Source: JAGVMG01 sp964461105 (GTDB taxonomy: Bacteria; Chlamydiota; Chlamydiia; Chlamydiales; Rhabdochlamydiaceae). Taken from it: a stretch of 6,002 nucleotides of DNA. A model generated the notes under the pieces. The model had not been told where the DNA came from. It saw only the letters and a list, made by a program, of their open reading frames with translations, and ran no database searches. Below, piece after piece: positions 5,994 through 6,002 of the stretch. The position numbers were made by a program, and so were the translations under genes. The stretch lies in NCBI GenBank assembly GCA_964461105.1, contig CAYWSY010000106.1, forward strand, positions 1 to 6,002, given 5' to 3'. Within the stretch, counting starts at the first letter, position 1, and each line of letters begins with the position of its first letter.

Positions 5994-6002
5994 CTGCGGG
6001 AG

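Noticed and set aside
1..6002. CRISPR arrays, tRNA or rRNA genes, transposases
   Set aside because: No regularly spaced repeats, cloverleaf or transposase-like coding sequence was seen on either strand.

Overview
The window (6,002 bp, moderately AT-rich, no rRNA or tRNA seen) looks like accessory DNA of a Gram-negative host-associated bacterium, most likely an environmental chlamydia (Parachlamydia/Simkania-like order). This taxonomic guess is an inference. It rests on the C-terminal domain of the Rhs protein resembling, from memory, the chlamydial DUF687 group, on the pairing of that domain with a lipoprotein, and on the general codon style. No marker gene confirms it.

Layout. (1) Positions 37-2919 (+) hold the 3' part of a large Rhs/YD-repeat gene. 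It comprises a long YD-repeat shell, the conserved Rhs core ending in a DLYGL motif near residue 684, and a 276-residue variable tip with the look of an alpha/beta-hydrolase (Ser853, Asp900, His935). The apparent GTG start at 37 is probably artificial: no ribosome binding site sits in front of it, and the upstream bases suggest a one-base frameshift near position 13. (2) Positions 2916-3452 (+) hold a small predicted lipoprotein that overlaps the Rhs stop codon by ATGA. (3) Positions 3509-4564 (+) hold a Sec-exported protein of unknown function built from two copies of one domain. (4) Positions 4614-5873 (-) hold a convergent gene for a polytopic membrane protein resembling the NCS1 (cytosine/purine permease, CodB-like) family. 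(5) Positions 5874-6002 are non-coding: a near-perfect long palindrome with 20-bp arms, a G8 tract and an AT-rich centre, plus a smaller competing hairpin and a short direct repeat.

How the parts may work together. The first three + strand genes are closely packed (a 4-bp overlap, then a 56-bp gap) and read as one transcription unit. The simplest model is a secreted Rhs shell that carries a lipase/esterase-like tip, followed by a membrane-anchored lipoprotein that could protect the producer, and an exported duplicated-domain protein of unknown role. The permease is separate: it is on the other strand, with its own leader. The palindrome lies in that leader or promoter region and may be a promoter, a small palindromic repeat element or a regulatory structure.
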